A program made the position numbers and the translations under genes. The notes under the pieces were generated by a model. That model did no database searches. It was not told the origin of the DNA and saw only the letters and a list, made by a program, of their open reading frames with translations. Below are positions 1 through 32,679 of a DNA stretch of 64,000 nucleotides, piece after piece. This DNA comes from Chondrilla cf. caribensis (lineage: Eukaryota; Porifera; Demospongiae; Chondrillida; Chondrillidae): assembly GCA_964020155.1 (NCBI GenBank), contig OZ026563.1, positions 62,501 to 126,500 of the forward strand, read 5' to 3'. Every line of letters starts with the position of its first letter. Positions within the stretch are counted from its first letter, which is position 1.

Positions 1-244
1 GGTACTTGAGAAGTGTGGTGCTTGAGGACTTGAAGGGCCAAATAGCTGCTGGCACACATGCACTAGCCGAGACACAGACACAAAATGAGAGTTTATCCAT
101 CAACAGGACAGTGGTTGTGGTGGGCCAACCTGGTTCCCGGAGCCAGGGGTACAGGACTTGGGACGCAGCCTCAGATGAACCTCTCTCTCGTGCAGCATCC
201 ATAGAGGCACCTCATAGTGACCACTGCGAGGGTTCATGATTACC

Positions 245-3036
245 TGGGCAGTGCAGGAAGACCTCGGGGATTAGGTGAAGCCATGCTATAATTGGCTAAA
301 TGTGAAGGATGGCATTTATGAGAAAACTGAAGTGATAACTGTCCTTTAGCTCTCAATCACATTTACGTAACAGAAGAAAATCTAACAGATTTGTTGAGAG
401 CAGATTTGATGGCTACCATTTAGATTGGAAGCAATATGCCTTGCCCTCGATCAGTTCAGCTATTCATCAAAAGACTTCTTTGACTTAAGATCTACTATGA
501 TCTGGTCTTCATCCCATTGAAATCAGTCATTTTGTACACATACATAAATAGTGGCAGGTCATTCCAGCAATTTGCCCAAAATGACACACCTGATTCATCT
601 GTGACACACCCACCTCATTCTCACTATCCTCGATCAAGTCCACCTTCTCATAGGGGAAGTCCAGCTCCAACAACCTCACAATACCCAGCCCGTGATGCAG
701 GGTGGACATCTCATCCTCAGACAAATCTGACATTGGCTTCACAGAGTGTTTCTTGTTGTGCAGCATCTCCTCAATGGCAGCCAGTTTATAAGACCGTTGC
801 AGAATTGAGTGAAGATTCTGATTAACGTACACCGTCTGAGAGAGAGAGAGCCATTGAACACACACTGGAGAGGCGTGGTCATGGGAACAAGGACACACCC
901 TCTTCTTGAACTCATTCTCTAGTCTATTGATAGTGTCGTGAGTGACAGTGTCCAGAACAGGATATGCATCGTTACCATGGCGCCTGATGGGTGGAGCACA
1001 AGAGGTAAGAGCATGCCATGTAAGAGCTACTCACTCTGCACACACTCAAAGAATGCTCTAGCAATGAGGTCGATGCTGTCGTTGTCCTCCAAATAGTAGC
1101 TGGCGTACTTCACATCACACATCTGGCTGCAGGGACCAACAGGAGACAAGCGAATGTAGGATGTATAGTGATATGTGCAGAGTAGGGGATTCCCCTCACC
1201 TATCCTTTTCTGAGAGAAGATTGAAGTATAGCCCGTGAAGTTCTGGCTCCCGCTTGACTGCACGTGACCAAATAAGGTTAACCTAAATTTATAAAAAAAG
1301 ATCACAATATAATATCTGTAGGTGCCACCATCAGCACTACACTCAACATGCACATGTAGCATCATCAGCACCACAGTCGACATGCGCATGTACCATCATC
1401 AGCACCACAGTCGACATGCGCATGTACCATCATCAGCACCACAGTCGACATGCGCATTTACCATCATCAGCACCAGTCAACATGCGCATGTACCATCATC
1501 AGCACCACACTCAACATGTGTATGTAAGCTTACAGCATGTTCAACTTGATCATGGTTGGCTGCACATCGCCTGTCCCTGTCGAGGAGCAACCTGCAAGTG
1601 GGGACAAGTCGAGTTTGACCAGCTGGTCGGTACAGGGCAAACAGGCTGGTTAGTAGGGACATGGGGTGGTGGTACGTATTAGCATACTACAATAAAATAA
1701 CACCTCACTCACTCTCTAATGTCGACACCTTTCAAAAGGTGCTCATTTTTCATGTTCTTTATCCAAATTTGCTTCACAAACATCTCACCAGCCAAATGCA
1801 CATCCAATAGTAGAGATCCTATGCAAGTAAACACAAACAACAAAATAGTAAAAGGTCAACCACGCACCCATCTCTGTAGTTATGACCACTAACAAGCACC
1901 TACCAACTTCTGTCTCAACAACTTTTTGGGGGTTTTCCAGAAAAAGGAACTTTTGTGACTGTCCACAATAAATGAGACATAATATTATAGATTAATTAGC
2001 ACCAGAAATGAGATAACAGGTGCAACCATCTTACAAACTCCATCCACTTCTTCTCCTCCAGTGAAGAGATCTGTGTACACAAGTCACTTTCTTTGATATC
2101 AATGAACTTTGGTCTACAGTATACAGGGAAGTCAGTACAGGAAGGGCCAACACACACACAAACCATCGCTTACAGGGGAGGGAAGGTTGTGGGGTCTCCT
2201 GGACGCTCTGTAGTGAGGGGAAGTGAATATTTAAGACCACACCCCTTCACCCCCACCCCAATTCCCTCCACCTGTTATGCAGACAGTGAGAACCTCTTCA
2301 TTCAAGCAATTGTGCTTTTTGATGAGGAACTCCCACCTCTGTTGTCCTGTCTGTAACACCACCTGATGGCCCGACCTCACCAGAGCTAGGGCGCCAATCT
2401 TCATACCTTCACCTACAACACAAATCACATGACATCCACATGTGTACATGACTATACTCGTAGGGTACTCACCAAACTGCCCAATAGTGTGATGATGAAG
2501 ACACTTGTTGGAGGCCCCCACCAGCAGTGAGGACTTGGAGATGGTCGTGTTGAAGTTGATCATAGTCAACACGTGATTGACTTTGTCATACACAATATAC
2601 CCAAGGGGGTCATTACGTTCTTCGATTTCCATCTCTTCAATAAACTGCTCCTCAAAAGTATTTATATCCAGGGAAGTCTCTCTCTCCAGAACCCCGCGGA
2701 CGATGGCCGAGAACCTTTCTGTGTCGCTTCGCACTGCGGCAACGTATCGAACATGGTCACTGGTGTCGTGCTACATAATGAAATGAACAAATATTGAATA
2801 TAATACATCACACACAGACACCAACATACGCACACACACACACACGTGATTCATGGAACCTTTTCAAAAGTTAACCGACTCGTCTCTAAATTCGTGGATG
2901 AACCGAATGACTGTAATATCCCATCATACCAATTTTGGACCAATTCACGGACGCCTTCCCACAGAGACCACGCAGGGACATAGTTTGCGCTTATCATTAA
3001 GAAGATCTCATCTACTTCTCCCTTCGAAGCGGCCAT
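245..3036 (-). CDS. GHKL-ATPase-like protein (Hsp90/histidine-kinase ATPase fold), multi-exon
   Basis: The first exon (about 3036-2860) starts MAASKGEVDE and contains WEGVRELVQNWYDG, which resembles the N-box helix of GHKL ATPases (E..QN..D). After an intron, the exon at about 2771-2472 carries FEEQFIEEMEIEERND and a hydrophobic stretch; the exon at about 2415-2280 carries GMKIGALALVRSGH, which fits the glycine-containing ATP-lid region. Further exons are visible near 2110-2040, 1830-1715, 1640-1520, 1140-1035 and 960-575; one reads KYASYYLEDNDSIDLIARAFFE. The 3' end is unresolved. An open stretch at 328-245 ends in a possible donor, so the gene may run past the window start. The N-terminal fold is inferred from motifs only; the C-terminal half is unrecognised and no HExxH metal motif was seen. 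The start lies 106 bp downstream of the CCDC180-like stop on the same strand. Confidence 0.5.
1330..1520. repeat. 34-bp minisatellite, about 5.5 copies
   Basis: The unit ACATGCGCATGTACCATCAT plus CAGCACCACAGTCG is tandemly repeated with few changes. It lies in an intron of the GHKL-like gene and produces spurious open frames on both strands. Confidence 0.85.
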
Positions 3037-3141
3037 CTCCCTCCCCCGGAACGAATATAGCCCATAAACTTTCCCTCATTAGATATTCAAAATGGCCTTC
3101 GTGGGCACAAATACTCATCATAGAATGCGTGTATGCGACTT

Positions 3142-13751
<10,610 letters not shown>

Positions 13752-14037
13752 ATTCAGTCTTATTGTACTAAAACGCCATCTTCCCTTTCGTTGCCATGAC
13801 AATATGACATCATAAGCCAATTGTTAACATTTTACAAACAATAAAAAAATCACACTCGAAATTACGAAACGGAAGTGATGGTTGGAGTACGGGCTATCCA
13901 GCCAAGTGAGAACACCACACACGTGTAATGCACAGAAAACGTTGTTACAATAAATGAGCGACAAACACATAAGACAACTAGTTCAACACATCACTACGTG
14001 TAACCTGTGCTACATTAATGAATGTCAATACTAGTGT

Positions 14038-14763
14038 TTAATCATCGGGTTCTTCCAGTGAGGAGGAGTCTGACCCTGGCTTCTTGGTATTCATGTCCAA
14101 GTGTTGCATGTACATAATGGCAGCAGCAGCCTCTCTCTGCTTGCTCCAGTCCGACTCGCAGCACTCCTTCTTCCACTTGGTCCTACGGTTCTGGTACCAG
14201 GTCTTGACATGACGCTCGCTGAGTCCAAGCGTAGCAGCTAGTTCGCATCTGTCTACTTTACTCAAATACTTTTGACTGGAAAATTTATCTTCCAATCTCT
14301 TCAGCTGGTGGCTACTAAAAGCGGTCCTTTTCTTCTTTCTCTTCTTGAGTTCCCCGGGGAGTTCGGGGCTGTCCAGCGGGGAGTCGTCGCTCCTGCTGTA
14401 TCTTCTGATCGCCGTTATCCCAGCTCCTGGCGAGGGAAGGGGATAGGTCACGATCCTAGGATCTCTGCAGGCGCCATACCCCATGGGCTGGATGCACAGA
14501 CCCTGGGCCGTGGGCTGTATGGGAGTGGACGGGGAGAAAGGACTCGGCATCTTCGGGCTCTGCCCCACGAACGGTAAAATAAACGAAGTACAATTTGGAG
14601 TCGGGCTGACCAGTTGTAGGGTTGCTAATCGGTGGTCGAACTTGAACCGACTCCCGTCGTTCGTTATCGATTCCGCCGAACTCATCGGAGACACTCCGTT
14701 TTGTCTGCTCTTTTGAAGGATTGTTTCGATAGAGAATGAAGACACTGCTTTTACCTGTGACAT
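14038..14763 (-). CDS. Bar-class homeodomain transcription factor
   Basis: Intronless frame of 241 residues. The homeodomain spans residues 142-201. Helix 3 reads VKTWYQNRRTKWKK, with Trp48, Tyr49, Gln50 and Asn51; Tyr at position 49 and Thr at 54 are characteristic of the Bar class (BarH/BarX; sponge BarBsh). Residues 9-16 read SFSIETIL, an eh1-type motif of the kind that recruits Groucho/TLE co-repressors, so a repressor role in the nucleus is likely. The middle is Pro/Ser rich and the tail is acidic. The first ATG is the natural start: it places the eh1 motif near the N-terminus. The gene sits 231 bp downstream of the SCaMC stop and 287 bp upstream of the CCDC180-like candidate first exon, on the same strand. 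Whether it is closer to BarH or BarX cannot be settled by eye. Confidence 0.93.
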   Translation of the reverse strand: MSQVKAVSSFSIETILQKSRQNGVSPMSSAESITNDGSRFKFDHRLATLQLVSPTPNCTSFILPFVGQSPKMPSPFSPSTPIQPTAQGLCIQPMGYGACRDPRIVTYPLPSPGAGITAIRRYSRSDDSPLDSPELPGELKKRKKKRTAFSSHQLKRLEDKFSSQKYLSKVDRCELAATLGLSERHVKTWYQNRRTKWKKECCESDWSKQREAAAAIMYMQHLDMNTKKPGSDSSSLEEPDD

Positions 14764-14993
14764 CTTGGCGACTAACTGCAGCAGACTGCTGTGTGTACGC
14801 GTTGGCCCTGTGGTTCACCTGTAACGGGCAACGAACAATAAACCTTTTTATTCTCAAAAGAAGCCTTGCAAATCAGCTGACTGATGTCACGTGATATCAT
14901 CATTTCCTAAAATTTCCGTTATTAGTCGATATAATGTCTATGGTACACAGCAATGATGAGGAGATTGCATCGTCTTCCTGGGGAGTGCCATCC

Positions 14994-19587
<4,594 letters not shown>

Positions 19588-19724
19588 TTTCTGGAAGGGA
19601 AGACCCTATTATTATCCATAGCTGCGCAATGTTTACTAGTATACGGTACTCAAGGAATATTCGTGCATATACGCCGTAAAACACATTGCAATCTTAGTGA
19701 TGAGCACAGACATTCGTGCAATTC

Positions 19725-25150
<5,426 letters not shown>

Positions 25151-25286
25151 GCCTATGATAATGCGGCCATATTGTCAACCATTTTAATAATCCTGTCGCT
25201 ATGGTAACATCAAAAGTAATAATTACATGTTGTCTGTACACTGATAGCACACTGTACTACTGTATAATGCTTAAAATGTTTGATTC

Positions 25287-28002
25287 TCAGAGGCCCTGTT
25301 TCTTTGCAACTTGCAGAAGGTCCCCAATAATCCTTCTCTGGATCTGAGAGGTGCCTTCGTAGATCTGAGGCAGACACAACCACAAACATTGAATGAGGGT
25401 GTACACAATCCAAACACTGGATCTCACCATAAATATCTTAGCATCTCTCATAAGCTTTTCCACTGGATACTCACTGTTGTAGCCATTTCCTCCAAATATC
25501 TACAAAATACATTCAACAAGGTCAAAACAGCACATAGTGGACACATCCCATCAGCTGCTAGTCCCACGACTGCAGACATCAATAAGGTACACCACGCACC
25601 TGTACAGCATCTGCAGCTGACTTGTTGGCCACTTCAGAGGCGTAGGCCTTAGCTATGGAGGCATAAAATGTATTCCTGCGACCTTGGTCAACCTCCCATG
25701 CAGACCGAAGAGTAATTAGCCGGGACGTCTCCAGTCCTATGGCCATGTCTGCCAGCATGTACGAGATTCCCTGGTTCTGAGGGCAGTGGGCAAGGGTGGC
25801 CAAGGGTGGCCAAGGGTGGCCAAGGGTAACAGAGACAGAAGAGGTAAACAATAGCAAACATACGTAGGTAAATAATCATACACAAGCATAGAAATAAGGT
25901 TATGCTATACAAAGAGCTATGACACACTAACAGTACCTCTATGATGGGCTTTCCAAAGGTCTTCCTCTCCATGGCATATGTGAGAGCCTCATCCAAAGCT
26001 CTGGCTGTTAAACCCACAGCTCCAATAGCTACCAGTGGTCTGGTCTTGTCGAAAGCTCCCATGGCCAATCTGAACCCATCTCCAGGTTTAGAAAGTACAT
26101 TCTACAGGAAATTGGGACACAGTTAACCACAGTGAGCAGTGGAGAGTGGGTCACAAACATGGCACCTCTTCAGAAACAACAACATCCTCAAAAGTGACAC
26201 CACAGGTATCGGAGGCCCGCTGTCCCATGTTCCATTCCTACAAAAGAAACTGTTTTCAAATGGGAACACAACAAAGGCAACTTTGTTGTCATTTTTTACC
26301 TTTCTTCCTTTGGTTATTCCTGGTGAGTCTGCGTCCACAACAAAACCTGTGAAGGCCTTACCCGGACGCTCATTAGGATCCGTCTTAGCAAGAACAAAGT
26401 ACCTTGTTAGGAGAAGAGAGCAATAACAGCTCAGAGCATGCACAGGGTGCAGTGGGCCGTGTCAATATCAGAGGTGAGTCATAAAGCAATTACAACACAT
26501 TGTAATTGTTCCGCACAATGGTGCAAACTACTAATTAATGCCAGGATCAGACTACAGAGAACTCAAATCAACAGTTACTGTGTGTGTGTGCATGTGTGTG
26601 TGTGTGCACACGTGTTTGAGTATGCATACACACCAAAGATACATACATACTTCCTCCAGGTAGGATTACACTCACCAACTGGCCTGTCCTCCATTGGTAA
26701 TCCACATTTTACTCCCGTTTATTATCCACTAAGGAGTGAGGGAGGAGTGACAGGAGTCAATAGATGGACACGCAACAACCTCCTGGTTGAATAAACCCAC
26801 CTTATCCCCCTTCTTCACCGCAGTAGTCCTGATTCCTGACACATCAGATCCAGCCACTGGTTCAGTGACACAGTAAGCCTGGAGAAAGGACCTCTGGTAC
26901 TAAACAGCAGACTAGCAGCAGGATTGAGGGAGGACTCACAGCAACTATCGGTTCTTCTATAAGTCGTCCCAAATATTTCTTATGCTGGGCTTCATTCCCA
27001 CCCAACAACACAGGAGAGACCTACAGTGTACACAGTACACGGGACAAATACACTACCTGTCACAACTGCGTGGTGTGTGGACTCACTGCCAGTGAACTAG
27101 CGGACATTGCAGTGGATATTCCAGTGCAGGCAAATGCCAGTTCCTCACCAACAATGCACTCATCAAGTATCCCAAGCCCTAGACCATCTGCACAGTCAAA
27201 GTACAGCTCAACACACAAGCACAACATTCTGTACAACATTCTATACAACATTCTGTACAACACTCTGTACAACATTCTGTACAACATTCTGTACAACACT
27301 CTGCACAACATTCTGTACAACACTCTGCACAGCACTCTGTCCAACATTCTGTACAACATTCTGTACAACACTCTGTACAGCATTCTGTACAACATTCTGT
27401 ATATGCGCACCACAATAGGTTGGGACACTGGTGTTGAGCAAACCAAGGCCCCATGCTTGCTTGATGATGTCCCATGGATACTGGGGAAGGAGATGGCACA
27501 TCAATACGCACACACCACTGGTACCAGTGAACACGGCTTACATTCAACGTACCTCTCCTGTACGGTCATGCTCTGCTGCTTTAGGCATGATTACTTCTCT
27601 GGCGAACTTCCGTCCCATCTCCTTGTACGCTTGCTGTTCCTCAGTTAAGTCTTGACGAAAGGTCACGGAATGAGTGGAAAGGTCACCACGAAACTAGTTA
27701 GCTTGAATACTCACAAAACGTCATTGGACCACTGTTTCCTCCATGATCGGGTGCTGTCTGGCCAACAGACAGTGCACGAGGGAGCAGGGTCCTCTTCTAA
27801 GTAGGTTGAATTAGATCAAAGTGAATATTCCTACACTTATTCAAATCCCGCCCCAAACAGAGAAATATGTACAAAATAAAGCATTACAGGTTCTGGACTA
27901 GTAAATCATTCACTCTTTTATATTAAAAGTAACGGTGATACTGTACCACTACCAGCTTACCAACTGATGCCTCAGAAGATTCAGTCGACCAAGAGCAGCC
28001 AT
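25287..28002 (-). CDS. ACADM: Medium-chain acyl-CoA dehydrogenase, mitochondrial
   Basis: About 11 exons. Exon 1 (28002-27961) is [14 protein letters not shown], with Arg and hydrophobic residues and no acids, consistent with a mitochondrial presequence continued in exon 2 (27798-27715). Then follow [38 protein letters not shown] (about 27192-27085), [121 protein letters not shown], and the final exon [12 protein letters not shown]. The Glu of IYEGTSQ is the catalytic base known for MCAD. The enzyme performs the FAD-dependent first step of beta-oxidation of C6-C12 acyl-CoAs in the matrix. Order and spacing match vertebrate ACADM throughout. The tail after the catalytic motif ([12 protein letters not shown]) differs from the vertebrate one. 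Confidence 0.96.
27213..27400. repeat. 12-bp minisatellite, about 15 copies
   Basis: ACATTCTGTACA and ACACTCTGTACA units are repeated in the ACADM intron between the exon encoding [15 protein letters not shown] and that encoding [10 protein letters not shown]. Confidence 0.95.
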
Positions 28003-28743
28003 TTTGATCAAAAGTAGGTATTATAAGGATATTTACGGTAAATCATAGATGTACACGGTTTAAACGCCCATAGGGCTGGAGTATATGTATGTACCCACGT
28101 TCCTTTTCATTACATCCTTCATTATGCGTTAGTTGCACGATTTTCCTGTCCAACAGACCCGATTAGTCACGTGTACTTGCTAATGTGCATATCGTGCTCA
28201 TGCACACATGCGCATCATGCTCTATACAGTCACGCATGTCTAATTGAATTGTACAATTGGGTCCAGAACCAATGAAACCTCCAAATGGTCCCAAGGATGT
28301 CCGCAATTCAGTTAGTATATATGTGGCATGACAACATTGTGGTGGTCACATGTACAAAAATTACATACAGTACTATGGATATATATAATAATATATACGT
28401 ATAAAGTGTGAGACAAATAAACCGGAAACACATAAATGACAGCATTCCTCAATATACTGTATTGCAGATTCACCAACAGTGATTGTATACAAATTTGAAG
28501 TGTTCAGTAAAAATCGTGTAATGGTGGTATGAGCTGGTTGCTAGTTCTGATCCTACAGGGAGGAGAAGAGACATGTGTTAGCACTGACACAGTGGACATC
28601 TTACAATCAGCTTCAGTTAACAGCCGTCACAACTGCCCAGGTTCTTATCTCAGTGAATACACCACAGATAGCACACCACACAAACACACACACACACACA
28701 CACACACACTGACACAAAGCTACACACTTACACACACACACAC
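28003..28743. other. Intergenic: ACADM upstream region and Lhx3/4 3' flank
   Basis: No supported exon. A (CA)n tract lies at about 28680-28745. ATATATAATAATATATAC-type AT-rich sequence lies near 28380-28400. The stretch next to 28002 is presumably the ACADM promoter; I see no clear TATA box there. Confidence 0.5.
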
Positions 28744-30131
28744 CTATATAGATGAGTCATTGTGAAGATTACTGTCCGAACATTGTGACTGGGTCGTGCC
28801 TTCACCATTCCCATCACCACCATCAGACGGTACACCATCAGTAGACTCTCGAGTCTGTCTCTTCTCTTTAGCCCGTTTATTTTGGAACCAGACCTGAACC
28901 ACTCTCATATCGAGTCCCGTTTCTGCCGCAACCTGCTCCCTCACCTGACGCGTTGGTTTGGGACTTGCATTGTATGTAGCTACAAGCTTGTCCAGCTGCT
29001 TTGGCGTGATGGTGGTCCTGGGCCTCTTTGGGGCACCATCCAACTCTGAAATGGTTGGCGACTACCATGACAACAGTGAACAACTATGGTCCTCAAGTAG
29101 CACCTACCTCTAGCCCTGGCAGCCTCATAGTCGGCCTTGCACACCAGCTTCCTGTCATCCATGAGGTAGAACTCATCTCCAGTGGACAGTTGGTGGGTGC
29201 ATATGAAGCAGGCAAAGCACTGGAGGTGGTAGACATTCTCCTGTGCTCTTCTCACTACTTGGGTGGGTGGGATCGGCTGGTTGCACCCTGCACACCTGGT
29301 GCCAAATCTCCTGTGGGGTGTGAGCAGAGACAACACACAGTTAGGGCTAGGGCAGGCTGTATCTGTGAGGCCTCTGATTGGCCCACCCTGAACCCAATCG
29401 TGTAAACTATGAATATGAATATCATTAGAGCTACAATCTAAAAGATAACAATAATACAATATAATGGTGATTAATATTTTATTTTTCTCATCCCTTGAAG
29501 GACGTTTCATTAACAAATACAAAATTCTGGACTCTTGCAAAGGTAGTTCCATCCCTAACTCCACCCACCACAGGTGACCATGGAAACCCAATGATTACAG
29601 CCCCAATCTGGCTTCTCCAGGCCCTGACACAGCTAGTGGAGTGCCCCAGAGGCTGAGGCCAGTGGACACAATGGGTTACATCAGCAGACAACCCAGAGTG
29701 CAGCCAACAAAGAGTACCACATTTACCCAGACAATAAGGAATGTGCTGAGATTCAATTGTCACCTTATCCATCATTTAACACCACATACACCCAACTCCA
29801 TTGTACATCTCTCTACTGATAGAACACTATCCGGGTCATACTGCTAGCACAGCTGGTTGCAGTGGTGGGCGTGGAGACATCACTGTTCACTCACTTTGCA
29901 AAGTCCTCCTTACAGTAGACATTGTGACCCCGCGAATAGCACTTGTCCACCAGCTGGACATTGCAGTCTGCACAACGCAAACACTTGGAATGCCACGGTT
30001 TATCCAACACTTTTAGAATGAATCTGTCCATTATTGTCTGGTGGCACCCAGCACACATCGGGATGGACCCTATCAGTGGAGACAGGGAGCAACACATTCA
30101 CATAAGACAGTGTGGAGGAATGGTAAAATGG

Positions 30132-30162
<31 letters not shown>

Positions 30163-30853
30163 CACGTGCATACAGTAGCACTCTCACACACCACACCACA
30201 TATAATATGTTATCAATTATTAATCCGAGGAAACAATACAATGGTCAAATTATCCAACCAGCTGATCAAATAGCAACAGGTAGACATTACTCACCATGAG
30301 TGGGGCTATTGGCTGGCAGTGAAGCACTGGGGGGTCCGTTACCAGGGCTGACCACAGTCTGCGGAGGTGCGGGAGGCATAGTCTGTATGGACTGCATGTG
30401 AGTGGAGGCGATGAACTTGGAGGGAGGTAGAGCCATTGACATAATGACTTGCGGCCCTGTAAAAAAGGAATGGAGTGGATCCAGGAATTCGCACACCCAA
30501 GGCTGGGCAACCCTGCCAATGTATTGATGTGTGTAAATATTTGATAATCTACCCACAGTAATTAGCATTCATTGTTGACGGCTCGTGAATAAAGTTAACA
30601 CAGTCCATGCATATTTGTGATGGCAGCCCTCTGGATACTCCAGTCCTCATCTCGAGACCCAGACCCTTTTGTGCCAGATGTCAGCACACGTTACACACAT
30701 ACTAATGAGTACATAGTCCACCACACAGAGAGACTGGTACAATACAGACAGGCATACCACTACTCCAAACCAATAACTGAGTTATAGGACCAATGCTTGT
30801 AGAGCAGAGGTTCAATAGGATGATAGGGACTTACATGGACTTGTGGAAGGCAT
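28744..30853 (-). CDS. Lhx3/4: LIM-homeodomain transcription factor, Lhx3/4 (Lim3) class
   Basis: Exons 30853-30835, 30456-30295, 30069-29895, 29310-29108 and 29045-28744 join in phase to 286 residues. LIM1 begins [15 protein letters not shown] and ends YCKEDF. LIM2 begins [19 protein letters not shown] and ends [11 protein letters not shown]. Both carry the expected Cys/His zinc ligands. The homeodomain reads [15 protein letters not shown] to [27 protein letters not shown] and [13 protein letters not shown] are typical of Lhx3/4. Homeodomain position 52 is Lys where Arg is normal. The start ATG is chosen because no earlier in-frame ATG was found; an upstream frame (SLATLSEFNQRF) is open to a splice acceptor at 30908, so a longer N-terminus is possible. 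The protein is nuclear, and LIM domains usually bind Ldb cofactors. Confidence 0.93.
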
Positions 30854-31208
30854 ATTCGGAGGACTAGAGCCAAATCGTTGGTTGAATTCACTCAAGGTCG
30901 CCAATGACTACAACAGATCCTCTGAACTAAGCCAACACGAGTGGCTGGAGGCAACCGTGCCAGGCAAACAGCCGGTCGAACACAGACACGTTTGAAGTAA
31001 TGAAGAGATTGCATATTCCAACTCGCAATACCGAACTATTTCGAGAGTACGATCAAGAGTTGATTATTTCCGTTTTCAAATAGCTTTCATCTGGAAATTG
31101 ACCTCCATTTTTTCTCAGACAATCAGACGAAGAGGAGACAATCAACGTTTGCAAGTTTCTAGTTTATCCCTCGCCTATTATAACAGCGTTTGAACAAACA
31201 AGACTCAC

Positions 31209-31325
31209 CTTTAGTTTCTTTAGCTACGGCGGAGAATGTTTTTACCTTGTTCGCTGGGTCCAAGTTCGTACTTGAACGCAGTATTCTCAGGTATGTGGAG
31301 TGATTGGATACAGATCTTCCGTAAT
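31209..31325 (-). other. Probable non-coding first exon of Lhx3/4
   Basis: The 3' edge at 31209 is followed by a strong GTGAGT donor in minus sense. Upstream, 31353-31359 gives TATATA on the minus strand at a suitable distance for a start site near 31325. No ATG was found in any frame of the stretch. It would splice to the acceptor at 30908. Inferred. Confidence 0.4.
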
Positions 31326-31352
31326 TTGACTGGTCTTTGGCTATGGGGCGCG

Positions 31353-31359
31353 ATATATA
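31353..31359 (-). promoter_or_regulatory. TATA-like element upstream of Lhx3/4
   Basis: Minus-strand CTATATATCGCG lies about 30 bp before the inferred non-coding first exon. Confidence 0.35.
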
Positions 31360-31850
31360 GACACTAAAACAAGAATTGCTTCAAATCTTAATTACCTTCG
31401 CAGCTACGTAAGGGCTCGAAATGGTGTTGCTGGACACGCCCACTCTTGTCACTCGTGTTTTCGGGTATACACGATCCCTTCGGGTCCACGTGTGACCGCC
31501 GCGCATCAAAGGCTTCTGACTAGCTACCGACTACTTCCTTTTGTCTTCATAGGAAGTATACTTTCATTAGAAGTTAGATGTCGTCGTTTGGTTCCAACCA
31601 GAGAATTGGAGCTATGAGGAAAATGGCTTCAGTCCCACATGCACACTGAGGTCATGGGAAGCTTAACCATTAAATGCCTACTCAAGGTGGAAGAGGATTA
31701 TTGATATGAGGCAGGCATATAGATCAGTGAGGTGGAATTATGCAGAATTTATGTATGATTCGAATTACACAGTAATTTCACAAGTTAGTGAACAAAACAA
31801 GTGAATGAAATGAGGTGACCAGTCTTGGAACTTCTCCTTCAGTGTTTCCA
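31360..31850. other. Intergenic: Lhx3/4 upstream region
   Basis: No supported exon. The stretch holds CACGTG (about 31490) and GC-richer sequence near 31430-31510, plausibly the Lhx3/4 regulatory region. Confidence 0.4.
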
Positions 31851-31854
31851 CATC

Positions 31855-32032
31855 ATTTAGTGAACTGAGAGACAACATAATGTACGTAGTACAATTTCAT
31901 GACTTTGGCAAACTCAAGCACACAAGCAATATAAAGAACCTCTGTACACACATATATACATATGAATGTATATGCACACAGATGCACACACAGATTCACA
32001 CACAAACTTGTACACATACGTACACATACACA

Positions 32033-32092
<60 letters not shown>

Positions 32093-32613
32093 ACAGAGGG
32101 GTGAAGGATCTGCCCACTGACCCATGAAGTGCAGAGACTTGACCAAACAGCTCACAATCAACAGTTCTGCAAGGAAAGACACAGTGGGATCAACACACTT
32201 GTGACCACCACCCGGAGATGTATGATCACAGTCAATTGACACATGGCCCAAACCCAGTGGAGGCACAGGGCACCCGTGCCCACTGGCTGGTAGCCACAGA
32301 ACAAGAACAGATTGACTTTTGACAGGAACTATGTGTTGTCTAATGAGATTACAGAGCAGACACACTCCCAATCTTAATCTGATTAACAGAAGAGCATGAA
32401 TCCACCTGTGGTTAGACCATCATCCCATCAAAACACCATCTCAACTAAGTAGGCAGATACCTACCTAGGTATATATTTCCATGTTATAATTTGACAAGTC
32501 AAGGTAACACAGTATGGGACCATAGCGATAAAGTGCATACATGGTATGTACATGGATGGACTTTCAGAACACATGCCCATGATCAATGTCATCAGAGGAC
32601 ATTCTACACAAGT

Positions 32614-32679
<66 letters not shown>

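Noticed and set aside
6..239. 77-codon plus-strand frame at the window edge
   Set aside because: No similarity, no exon signals I can trust, and the antisense strand is equally open; left uncalled.
27060..27648. Frames of 97-192 residues with YNILYNTL or TECCTECC repeats
   Set aside because: Translation of a 12-bp intronic minisatellite in ACADM; real ACADM exons lie on both sides.
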